A DNA stretch of 64,000 nucleotides from Acidimicrobiales bacterium (GTDB taxonomy: Bacteria > Actinomycetota > Acidimicrobiia > Acidimicrobiales > DATDAH01), in the NCBI GenBank assembly GCA_016794585.1, contig JAEUJM010000001.1:124001-188000 (forward strand), given 5' to 3'. Numbering within the stretch: the first letter of the stretch is position 1; every line of letters begins with the position of its first letter. Below are positions 43,651 to 51,125 of this stretch, piece after piece. The translations under genes were made by a program, and so were the position numbers. The notes under the pieces were generated by a model. It ran no database searches. It saw only the letters and a program-made list of their open reading frames with translations, and had not been told where the DNA came from.

Positions 43651-43700
43651 TCAGGGCGAGGGGGATCAGGGCGTCCGGCTCAGGGCGTCCGGTTCAGGGG
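43651..43700. repeat. Short tandem repeat (14-bp unit) at the end of the surface-protein gene
   Basis: Units TCAGGGCGTCCGGC (43666-43679) and TCAGGGCGTCCGGT (43680-43693), plus a variant at 43651 and a truncated unit from 43694. On the minus strand each unit starts with TGA, and the 14-bp period puts these stops in all three frames. Confidence 0.7.
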
Positions 43701-44629
43701 GTGGTGCCGAGGCGGGCGATGCGCACCGCCCCGAGGGCGACGCCGACGAGGACGAGGCCGATGACCAGGCCGAGGGGAAGGGCGGCCCAGAGGCGGGAGG
43801 TAAACGGTGGCGCCGGGGCCATGCTGCCGGCGGGAGCGGCGAGGCCACCCTCGGCCAGCGCGGTCTCCCCGAACGGGGCGATGGCGGTCTCACCGTCCCC
43901 GGCAGGTGCGGCGCCTCCCGCCGAAGCGCTCGCGTCCTGGCCCCCGCCGGCGCTCGACGGGTCGGTGGCCCCGTCCGTCTGCTCGTCGGTCACGGCGGCC
44001 TCGGCGTCATCGTCCCCGCCCGTGGCGTCCGGGTCGTCGGCGCCCGTGGACCCGGGCGAGTCGACGCCGCCGCCGGCCACGGTGGTGGGCGGCACGGTGG
44101 TCGGCGCCTCGGTCGTGGTGGGAGCCGGTGGCTCCGTGGTGGAGGTGGTGGTGGGCCGGTTGGGAGCGATCACCCCCGGCGGGCGACAGCTGTGCTCCTT
44201 CTTGGGGCCGTCGTCGTCGCCATCGTCATCGTCGTGCCCGCCGCCGTGTCCGTTGTTGCCGCCGGCGCAGCCGCTGAAACCGGGAGACACGATCGAGGTG
44301 GGCACCGGAGGTGGCTCGGTGGTGGTCGGCGCCTCGGTGGTGGTCGTGGTGGCGGGCGCCTCGGTGGTGGTGGTCGGTGCTTCGGTGGTGGTGGTCGGGG
44401 CCGCGGTGGGCGGCTCGGGCACCATCGTCGTCGCCGTGGGGTCGACGACGGTGGTGGCCACGCCCGCACCCACGGCGATCGGGTCGCCGGAGACACCGTC
44501 GTCGGCGAGGGCGACCGCCGTGCTGGCGGTGAGGCCGAGGACCACCGTCGCGGTGACCGCGGCGGCGATCCGCAGGGCCTGCCCCCGGGGTGCTGGCCCG
44601 GTGAGCCGGGTGGGCGGCGACACCTTCAC
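43694..44629 (-). CDS. Thr/Pro-rich surface protein with C-terminal anchor
   Basis: Exported protein of 311 aa. Signal peptide about 1-42 (VVLGLTASTAVALA). The middle is low-complexity, with TTTTEAPTTTTEAP-like and Gly/Asp-rich stretches (GHGGGHDDDDGDDDG) and two Cys flanking the acidic part. One membrane helix near the end (ALPLGLVIGLVLVGVALGAV) followed by a short basic tail anchors it. No enzyme domain. The GTG at 44629 has an AAGG-type ribosome binding site. A long open frame on the opposite strand here is only its low-complexity shadow. Confidence 0.75.
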   Translation of the reverse strand: MKVSPPTRLTGPAPRGQALRIAAAVTATVVLGLTASTAVALADDGVSGDPIAVGAGVATTVVDPTATTMVPEPPTAAPTTTTEAPTTTTEAPATTTTTEAPTTTEPPPVPTSIVSPGFSGCAGGNNGHGGGHDDDDGDDDGPKKEHSCRPPGVIAPNRPTTTSTTEPPAPTTTEAPTTVPPTTVAGGGVDSPGSTGADDPDATGGDDDAEAAVTDEQTDGATDPSSAGGGQDASASAGGAAPAGDGETAIAPFGETALAEGGLAAPAGSMAPAPPFTSRLWAALPLGLVIGLVLVGVALGAVRIARLGTTP

Positions 44630-44738
44630 ACCGCGGACCTTACCCCGGATCGCGCAAATGTGACACAGGGAGTTTCTGCGACCACGGAGGGTGAGAAGCT
44701 CCTCCCATCGAGGGCACGGAACGTGGTGGCTCGACCGC

Positions 44739-46019
44739 TCAGGGGCGTCGATCCCGCCAGCGGTACCACTGGCCCACGAGGGGCAGGTACGCGCCCCGCA
44801 GCCCCCGGACGGGGATGGACGGGCCGCGGAGCTCGGCGAAGGCAGGGGCGGGGTCGCCGGCGGCCATGGCCCCCACCTGGGTACCCATCCAGGTGTTGAG
44901 AGCCACGCCGGAGCCGTTGCAGCCGGTGGCGTAGTGCACGCCGTCGAGCACGCCGACCTGGGGCATGCGGTCGAAGGTGATGGCCACGTTGCCGCCCCAG
45001 GCGTGGGTGACGGCCACGCCGGCGAGCTGCGGGTGGACCCGCACGAGCGATTCGTAGAGGAAGTCGCGCGCCTCGGTGATGGAGACCGGCGCGAGGCTGC
45101 GCCTCCCGCCGAACACCATGCGCCCGTCGGCGGTCAGGCGCCAGTAGAAGAGGAAGTTCTTGCTGTCGACGAACATGCGCCGGTGCGGGTTCACCGCGGC
45201 CTGCACCTCGGGGGCCAGGGGCTCGGTGGCGATGATGTAGCTGCCCACGGGCAGGACCCGTCGACGCAGCGGCGGGACGAGCCCGTCGGCGTAGGCGTTC
45301 GTGGCCACGATCACCTGGCCGGCCTCGACGGTGCCCCGGTCGGTGCGCACGGTGAACCCGGCACCTCGCCGCTCGACGCCCTCTGCTGCGGTGTGCGGGT
45401 GCAGCAGCGCGCCGGCCTCGTCGGCGAGGGCCTCGAGCCCCTGGTGGAACGCCGCGGGCTGAAGCCCGCCGGTGCGCTCGAGCAACAGCCCACCGAAGTA
45501 CTGGTCGGAGCCGATCTCGCCGGCGAGCTCGCCGGCAGGCACGAAGTGGGCGGGCTGGCCGGCGGCGTTCATCTCGTCGGCCTCGTGGCGGAGGTGCTCG
45601 ACCACCCGAGGGTGGTGGGCGAGGTAGAGCTGCCCGGTGCGCTCGTAGTCGCAGGCGATGGGGCCCTCGCCGGTGACGAGCGACTCCACCTGGTCGAACG
45701 CGTCGTTGACCGCCTGGAACAGGCGACGGCCGAGCTCGCCGTACTTGGCCTCCAGCGCGGCGGGGCCGACCTTCAGCTCGGGGATGACCATGCCCCCGTT
45801 GCGGCTGCTGGCCCCCCAGCCCAGCGCCTCGCGGTCGACGACCACCACCTCGAGCCCCCGGGAGGCCAGCTCGGTGGCGGCGGCCAGCCCGCAGTAGCCG
45901 CCGCCGACGACGACGACGTCGGCGCGCGGCGGCAGGGGCGCAGGCTCGCGATCGGCGAGGGGTCGCTCGTCGGTCCAGAGGGGGGTCTCGCGGTAGCCGG
46001 CGGCGAGGGGGGTGCTCAT
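44739..46019 (-). CDS. FAD-dependent amine oxidoreductase (PuuB/DadA-like)
   Basis: Flavoprotein of 426 aa. Seen: the dinucleotide-binding start DVVVVGGGYCGLAAATEL, VVVDREALGWGASSRNGGM, a VEAGQVIVATNAYA segment, FYWRLTADGRMVFGGR, and the C-terminal HYATGCNGSGVALNTWMG. It resembles gamma-glutamylputrescine oxidase and related amine oxidases: likely product an aldehyde, ammonia and peroxide. Its place beside MmsA and other aldehyde dehydrogenases supports a role in amine breakdown. TACCGT eight nt before the ATG suggests a leaderless mRNA. It diverges from mmsA. Confidence 0.88.
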   Translation of the reverse strand: MSTPLAAGYRETPLWTDERPLADREPAPLPPRADVVVVGGGYCGLAAATELASRGLEVVVVDREALGWGASSRNGGMVIPELKVGPAALEAKYGELGRRLFQAVNDAFDQVESLVTGEGPIACDYERTGQLYLAHHPRVVEHLRHEADEMNAAGQPAHFVPAGELAGEIGSDQYFGGLLLERTGGLQPAAFHQGLEALADEAGALLHPHTAAEGVERRGAGFTVRTDRGTVEAGQVIVATNAYADGLVPPLRRRVLPVGSYIIATEPLAPEVQAAVNPHRRMFVDSKNFLFYWRLTADGRMVFGGRRSLAPVSITEARDFLYESLVRVHPQLAGVAVTHAWGGNVAITFDRMPQVGVLDGVHYATGCNGSGVALNTWMGTQVGAMAAGDPAPAFAELRGPSIPVRGLRGAYLPLVGQWYRWRDRRP

Positions 46020-46027
46020 CAGGTGCG

Positions 46028-46033
46028 ACGGTA
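46028..46033 (-). promoter_or_regulatory. -10 box for the FAD oxidoreductase gene (leaderless)
   Basis: TACCGT on the minus strand, eight nt before ATG 46019. No Shine-Dalgarno is seen. Confidence 0.55.
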
Positions 46034-46060
46034 ACCGCCGGGATCGGCGAGGATGTCCCG

Positions 46061-47584
46061 ATGGCCGACGACCTCATCCATCACTGGCACCGTGGCAACG
46101 CCTGGACGGGCGCGGAGGGCGGGCGGGTGGGCGACGTCTTCGATCCCGCGACGGGAGCGGTGACCCGCACGGTCCCCCTCGCCTCGGCCGCCGAGGTCGA
46201 CGACGTGGTCGCCGCCGCGGTGGCGGCCGCGGCCGAGTGGCGCTCCTCGTCGCTCACCAAGCGGGCCAAGACGATGTTCGCGTTCCGCGAGCTCATCGTG
46301 CGCCACACCGACGAGATCGCCGCGCTGATCACCTCCGAGCACGGCAAGGTGCTCGACGACGCCCGGGGCGAGGTGGCCCGAGGCCTCGAGGTCGTCGAGT
46401 TCGCCTGCGGCATCCCGCACCTCCTGAAGGGCTCCCACAGCGAGAGCGTCTCCACCGGCACCGACAGCCACTCGGTGCGCCAGCCCGTGGGCGTGGCCGC
46501 CGGCATCACCCCGTTCAACTTCCCGGCCATGGTCCCGCTCTGGATGTTCCCCATCGCCATCGCCTGCGGGAACGCGTTCGTGCTGAAGCCCTCCGAGCGG
46601 GACCCGTCCGCGTCGGTGCGCCTCGCCGAGCTCTTCACCGAGGCCGGCCTTCCCGACGGCGTGCTCAGCGTCGTGCACGGTGACCGCGAGGCCGTCGACG
46701 CGCTCCTCACGCACCCGTCGGTCGGCGCGGTCAGCTTCGTCGGCTCCACGCCCATCGCCCGCCACGTGTTCGAGACCGCCGCCACCTCGGGCAAGCGGGT
46801 CCAGGCCCTCGGCGGGGCGAAGAACCACATGGTGGTGCTCGCCGACGCCGACCTCGACGCCGCCGCCGACGCCGCGGTGAGTGCGGGCTACGGGTCGGCC
46901 GGCGAGCGGTGCATGGCCATCTCGGTCGTCGTGGCCGTGGACGCCATCGCCGACGAGCTCGTGGCCAAGATCGCCGAGCGCACCCGCACGCTCCGGGTGG
47001 GCGTGGGCACCGAGCCGGACAGCGATCTCGGTCCGCTGATCACCGGCGCCCACCGGGACCGTGTGGCGGGCTACGTCGAAGCCGGGATCGCCGCCGGGGC
47101 CGAGCTCGTGGTGGACGGGCGCCACCCGGAGGTCGCCGGCGGGGCCGCCGGTGAGGGGTTCTTCCTCGGCCCCTGCCTGTTCGACCGGGTCGACCCCTCG
47201 ATGACGATCTACACGGACGAGATCTTCGGCCCGGTGCTGAGCGTGGTGCGCGCCCCGTCGCTGGCCGACGCCGTGTCGCTCGTCAACGCGAGCCCGTACG
47301 GCAACGGGGTGGCGCTGTTCACCCGCGACGGCGCCGCCGCCCGGTGGTTCGAGGCCGAGGTCGAGGTCGGGATGGTGGGCATCAACGTCCCCATCCCGGT
47401 GCCCATGGCGTTCTACTCGTTCGGCGGGTGGGGCCAGTCGCTGTTCGGCGACACCCACGTGCACGGTCCCGAGGGCGTGTCCTTCTACACCCGCGGCAAG
47501 GTCGTCACCACGCGTTGGGGGGTGCCGGCCGAGCTCGGCACCGCACCGAGCAGCCTCGACCTGCACTTCCCCACGAACCGCTGA
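46061..47584 (+). CDS. mmsA: CoA-acylating methylmalonate-semialdehyde dehydrogenase
   Basis: CoA-dependent aldehyde dehydrogenase of 507 aa. It carries the MmsA/IolA signatures: RQPVGVAAGITPFNFPAMVPLWMFPIA, FVGSTPIA, ALGGAKNHMVV in place of the usual ELGG Glu motif, and GSAGERCMAIS with the nucleophilic Cys. The absence of the general-base Glu is typical of this CoA-acylating branch. It turns malonate or methylmalonate semialdehyde into acetyl- or propionyl-CoA, the end of beta-alanine and valine breakdown. The ATG lies 41 nt from the divergent oxidase start. Confidence 0.93.
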   Translation: MADDLIHHWHRGNAWTGAEGGRVGDVFDPATGAVTRTVPLASAAEVDDVVAAAVAAAAEWRSSSLTKRAKTMFAFRELIVRHTDEIAALITSEHGKVLDDARGEVARGLEVVEFACGIPHLLKGSHSESVSTGTDSHSVRQPVGVAAGITPFNFPAMVPLWMFPIAIACGNAFVLKPSERDPSASVRLAELFTEAGLPDGVLSVVHGDREAVDALLTHPSVGAVSFVGSTPIARHVFETAATSGKRVQALGGAKNHMVVLADADLDAAADAAVSAGYGSAGERCMAISVVVAVDAIADELVAKIAERTRTLRVGVGTEPDSDLGPLITGAHRDRVAGYVEAGIAAGAELVVDGRHPEVAGGAAGEGFFLGPCLFDRVDPSMTIYTDEIFGPVLSVVRAPSLADAVSLVNASPYGNGVALFTRDGAAARWFEAEVEVGMVGINVPIPVPMAFYSFGGWGQSLFGDTHVHGPEGVSFYTRGKVVTTRWGVPAELGTAPSSLDLHFPTNR

Positions 47585-47604
47585 ACCCGCCGGCGTGGCG
47601 CCGG

Positions 47605-47610
47605 TAGCCT
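47605..47610 (+). promoter_or_regulatory. -10 box for the aldehyde dehydrogenase gene (leaderless)
   Basis: TAGCCT followed by six nt and ATG 47617; identical hexamer to those before bcp and the L,D-transpeptidase. Confidence 0.6.
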
Positions 47611-47616
47611 CCGCGG

Positions 47617-49119
47617 ATGAGCGAGATCACGCCCTTCCGGATCGGTGACGAACGTGTGGAGGCAGCCTCCGCGGAGGCCGTCAGCGTCGTCACGTCGCCC
47701 TACGACGGCCACGAGATCGGCCGCGTGCCGGCGGGCACCACCGCCGACCTCGACCGGGCCGTCGCCGTGGCGCTGGCCCGCCACCGGGAGGGCCCGCTGC
47801 CCACCCACCGGCGGGCGGCCGTGCTCGACCGCGCCGCCGAGCTGCTCTCCGAGCCCGACCGCCAGGAGCATTTCGCCCGCTTGGTCGCGGAGGAGGCGGC
47901 CAAGCCCATCAAGACGGCCCGGGTGGAGGCCGCCCGCGCGGTCGACACCTTCCGCTTCGCCGCGGCCACGGCGCGCACGTTCTCCGGTGAGATGGTGCCC
48001 ATCGACGCCAGCAGCGCCGGCGAGGGCAAGCTGGCCTTCGTCCAGCGGGTGCCCATCGGCGTGGTCGGCGCCATCAGCCCGTTCAACTTCCCGCTCAACC
48101 TCGTCGCCCACAAGCTGGCGCCGGCCATCGCCGCCGGCTGCCCCGTGGTGCTGAAGCCGGCGTCGGCCACGCCCCTGACCGCCCTCGCCCTCGTCGAGCT
48201 GCTGGTCGAGGAGTGCGGGTTGGAGCCCGGCTGGCTCAACATCGTCACCTGCTCGGGCAGCGTCGCCGACCACCTCGTCACCCACGACGACGTGGCCATG
48301 ATCACCTTCACCGGCTCGCCGCCGGTGGGCTGGGGCATCCGGGCCCGGGCACCGCGCAAGCGGGTGAACCTCGAGCTCGGCAACAACGCGCCGGTCATCA
48401 TCGAGCCCGACGGCGACTGGAAAGTGGCCGCGGCCAAGATCAAGGTGGCGGGGTTCTCCCACGCCGGCCAGTCGTGCATCTCGGTGCAGCGCATCTTCGT
48501 GCACCGTGACGTGGCCGAGGCCTTCACCGAGGCGCTGGTCGGCGAGGTCGCTCAGCTGAAGGTGGGGGATCCGCTCGACCCCGAGACCGACGTCAGCGCG
48601 CTCATCAACGCCGGCGAGACCGAGCGGGTCGAGTCGTGGGTGCGCGAGGCGGCGGCCGAGGGCGCGGAGGTGTGCACGGGGGGCACGATCGACGGCGGCG
48701 TCCTGGCCCCGACCGTCCTCACGGGGGTGCTTCCCGACATGAAGGTGTGCAACACCGAGGTCTTCGGGCCGGTGGTGGGCATCGCCGTCTACGACGACTG
48801 GCACGAGGCGCTGCGCCTGGCCAACGACACCCGCTACGGGCTCCAGGCCGGGGTCTTCACCACGAACGTGGCGCGGGCCCTCGAGGCGGGGCGTGTCCTC
48901 GACTTCGGTGGCGTGCTGGTGAACGAGGTCCCCACGTGGCGGGCCGACCAGATGCCCTACGGCGGCGTGCGCGACTCGGGCAACACCCGCGAGGGCCCGC
49001 CCTACGCGGTGCAGGAGATGACCGAGCGGCGACTGGTCGTCCTCCAGGGCTCACCCGTCGGCTACGGCGCCCGGACGCCGACGCCCGACCACGGCCCCCG
49101 GGCGACAGAGGGCGTCTAG
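47617..49119 (+). CDS. Aldehyde dehydrogenase family protein
   Basis: NAD(P)-dependent aldehyde dehydrogenase of 500 aa. Seen: VPIGVVGAISPFNFPLNLVAHKLAPAIAAGC, ITFTGSPPVGWGI, NLELGNNAPVII with the general-base Glu, AGQSCISVQR with the Cys and EVFGPVVGI. The pattern is near the succinate-semialdehyde/lactaldehyde group. The aldehyde may come from the neighbouring aminotransferase, nine nt downstream, but this is inference. It has its own leaderless-type promoter despite following mmsA by 32 nt. Confidence 0.91.
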   Translation: MSEITPFRIGDERVEAASAEAVSVVTSPYDGHEIGRVPAGTTADLDRAVAVALARHREGPLPTHRRAAVLDRAAELLSEPDRQEHFARLVAEEAAKPIKTARVEAARAVDTFRFAAATARTFSGEMVPIDASSAGEGKLAFVQRVPIGVVGAISPFNFPLNLVAHKLAPAIAAGCPVVLKPASATPLTALALVELLVEECGLEPGWLNIVTCSGSVADHLVTHDDVAMITFTGSPPVGWGIRARAPRKRVNLELGNNAPVIIEPDGDWKVAAAKIKVAGFSHAGQSCISVQRIFVHRDVAEAFTEALVGEVAQLKVGDPLDPETDVSALINAGETERVESWVREAAAEGAEVCTGGTIDGGVLAPTVLTGVLPDMKVCNTEVFGPVVGIAVYDDWHEALRLANDTRYGLQAGVFTTNVARALEAGRVLDFGGVLVNEVPTWRADQMPYGGVRDSGNTREGPPYAVQEMTERRLVVLQGSPVGYGARTPTPDHGPRATEGV

Positions 49120-49122
49120 ATT
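49117..49122 (+). promoter_or_regulatory. -10 box overlapping the upstream stop codon
   Basis: TAGATT, whose first three bases are the TAG stop of the aldehyde dehydrogenase, followed by six nt and ATG 49129. Confidence 0.5.
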
Positions 49123-49128
49123 CGCGGC

Positions 49129-50352
49129 ATGGCGCTGTCCCCGTTCCTGCACCCGTTCGCCCCGCCCGCCAAGGACGAGGCCGCCTTCGTCAAGATCGTG
49201 GGCGGCGAGGGCGCCGTGGTGTGGGACGACGGCGGCAACCGGTACGTCGACGCCATGGCCAGCCTCTGGTACTGCAACGTCGGCCACGGACGCACCGAGA
49301 TCGCCGACGCCGTCGCCGAGCAGCTGCGCACCCTCGCCGGCTACCACTGCTTCGACCCCTTCACCAACGAGCCCGCCGAGCGCATCAGCGCCGAGATCGT
49401 GGCCCGCGCCCCCATGGACGACGCCCGGGTGTTCCTCGTCTCCTCCGGGTCCGAGGCCGTGGACAGCGCCCTGAAGCTGGCCCGCCTGGCCCAGGGCCTG
49501 CTCGGCCATCCCGAGAAGCAGCTCGTCATCAGCCGGGAGTTCGGCTACCACGGGGTCACCTACGGCGGCATGTCCGCCCAGGGCCTGCCCGCCAACCAGG
49601 CCGGCTACGGCGCCATGCACCCCGGGCACGCCACCGTGCCCAACAACGACCTCGAGGCGGTGGCCACCGTGTTCGCCCAGCAGGGCGACGAGATCGCCGC
49701 GGTCATCGCCGAGCCGGTGCAGGGCGCCGGCGGCGTCTTCCCTCCGGCCCCCGGCTACCTCGAGGAGCTGCGCCGGCTGTGCGACCGCCACGGGGCCTTC
49801 CTCATCGCCGACGAGGTGATCACCGGGTTCGGCCGCCTCGGCCAGTGGTTCGGGTCGACCCACTTCGGCATCCGCCCGGACCTCGTCACCTTCGCGAAGG
49901 GCGTCAGCTCGGGGTACCTGCCCCTCGGCGGCGTCGTCGTCGGGCCGGCGGTGCGCGCCGCCCTGGAGGCCGACCCGGCGTTCCTGCTCCGCCACGGCCA
50001 CACCTACTCCGGCCACCCGGCGGCGTGCGTCGCCGGCCTCACCTCCATGGCCATCACCGAGCGCGAGGAGCTGCTCCCCGCGGCCGAGCGCATCGGCCTG
50101 CGGCTCAGCTCGGGGCTGCGGGCCCTCGAGGCCGATGGCCTCGTGGCCGAGGTCCGGGGCGAGGGGGCGGTGTGGGCGGTGAGCCTCCCCGAGGGCAAGG
50201 ACATCGCCGTCGTGCGCGACGCCATGCGTGCCGACGGAGTCATCGTCCGAGCCGTCCCGCCCAACCACCTCACCTTCTGCCCGCCGCTCGTCATCTCGGA
50301 CGCGCAGCTCGACCAGTGCGTGGACGTGCTCGAGCGGGCGCTGGCGGCCTGA
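49129..50352 (+). CDS. Class III omega-amino acid/amine aminotransferase
   Basis: PLP enzyme of 407 aa. Seen: PFAPPAKDEAAFVKIVGGEGAVVWDDGGNRYVD, a VSSGSEAVDSALKLAR phosphate cup, SREFGYHGVTYGGM, FLIADEVITGFGRLG with the ring-binding Asp and FAKGVSSGYLPLGGVVV with the PLP Lys. It belongs to the omega-aminotransferases that act on beta-alanine, GABA or putrescine with pyruvate. Placed between an aldehyde dehydrogenase and PPK2; its TGA shares a base with the PPK2 ATG (TGATG). Confidence 0.93.
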   Translation: MALSPFLHPFAPPAKDEAAFVKIVGGEGAVVWDDGGNRYVDAMASLWYCNVGHGRTEIADAVAEQLRTLAGYHCFDPFTNEPAERISAEIVARAPMDDARVFLVSSGSEAVDSALKLARLAQGLLGHPEKQLVISREFGYHGVTYGGMSAQGLPANQAGYGAMHPGHATVPNNDLEAVATVFAQQGDEIAAVIAEPVQGAGGVFPPAPGYLEELRRLCDRHGAFLIADEVITGFGRLGQWFGSTHFGIRPDLVTFAKGVSSGYLPLGGVVVGPAVRAALEADPAFLLRHGHTYSGHPAACVAGLTSMAITEREELLPAAERIGLRLSSGLRALEADGLVAEVRGEGAVWAVSLPEGKDIAVVRDAMRADGVIVRAVPPNHLTFCPPLVISDAQLDQCVDVLERALAA

Positions 50353-51110
50353 TGGGGCGCCTCGACGACGTCGATCTCAGCCTGCACCTCTCCCGCAAGG
50401 AGGAGGCGGAGCGCCTCGCCGCCGCCCAGGAGAAGCTGCTCCGGCTCCGGCTCGAGTGCGGCGGCCAGATCGGCAACGGCGAGCTGGGCCCGCCGCTGTG
50501 CGTCCTGTTCGAGGGGTGGGACGCCTCGGGCAAGGGCGGGGCCATCAAACGGCTGGTGGCCAACCTCGATCCCCGCCACGTGCGGGTCGCCCAATTCGCG
50601 GCGCCCACGCCCGACGAGCTGCGCCACCACTTCCTCTGGCGGTTCTGGCCGGTGCTGCCGGGTTGGGGCGGCATGGCCGTGCTGGACCGCTCGTGGTACG
50701 GGCGGGTGCTGGTCGAGCGGGTCGAGGGCTTCGCCACCCCCGACGAGTGGGATCGCAGCTACGACCAGATCCACGAGTTCGAGTCATCGCTCGCCGACGA
50801 GGGCATGGTGCTGGTCAAGTTCTGGCTGCACCTATCCAAGGACGAGCAGATGCGGCGATTCGAGCGCCGCAAGGACGACCCCCTCAAGAGCTGGAAGCTC
50901 ACGCCCGAGGACATGCGCAACCGCGAGAAGTGGGACCAGTACGTCGAGGCCGTCGAGGACATGCTCGACCGCACCGACCGCCACCGCCACCGCTGGCACG
51001 TCATCGAGGCCGAGTCCAAGCGCTTCGCCCGGGTCAAGGTGATCGAGACGGTCATCGCCGAACTCGAGGCCGGCATGGCCCGCGCCGGCACCCGCCCCAA
51101 GCCCGGCTGA
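50352..51110 (+). CDS. ppk2: Polyphosphate kinase 2 family protein (second paralogue)
   Basis: Kinase of 252 aa with Walker A EGWDASGKGG (about 55-64), Walker B VLDRSWYGR (about 114-122), FERRKDDPLKSWKLTPED lid motif and a C-terminal WHVIEAESKRFARVKVIETVI. It differs clearly from the paralogue at 3795: it begins with a long charged helix and uses a different lid. It probably makes nucleotide di- or triphosphates from polyphosphate. TGATG coupling to the aminotransferase is unexpected for such an enzyme. Confidence 0.9.
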   Translation: MGRLDDVDLSLHLSRKEEAERLAAAQEKLLRLRLECGGQIGNGELGPPLCVLFEGWDASGKGGAIKRLVANLDPRHVRVAQFAAPTPDELRHHFLWRFWPVLPGWGGMAVLDRSWYGRVLVERVEGFATPDEWDRSYDQIHEFESSLADEGMVLVKFWLHLSKDEQMRRFERRKDDPLKSWKLTPEDMRNREKWDQYVEAVEDMLDRTDRHRHRWHVIEAESKRFARVKVIETVIAELEAGMARAGTRPKPG

Positions 51111-51125
51111 CGGCCAACGGAGGCC

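Noticed and set aside
43623-44663. Plus-strand frame rich in Val/Gly opposite the surface protein
   Set aside because: Low-complexity shadow of the Thr/Pro repeats; the minus-strand frame has a signal peptide and anchor.
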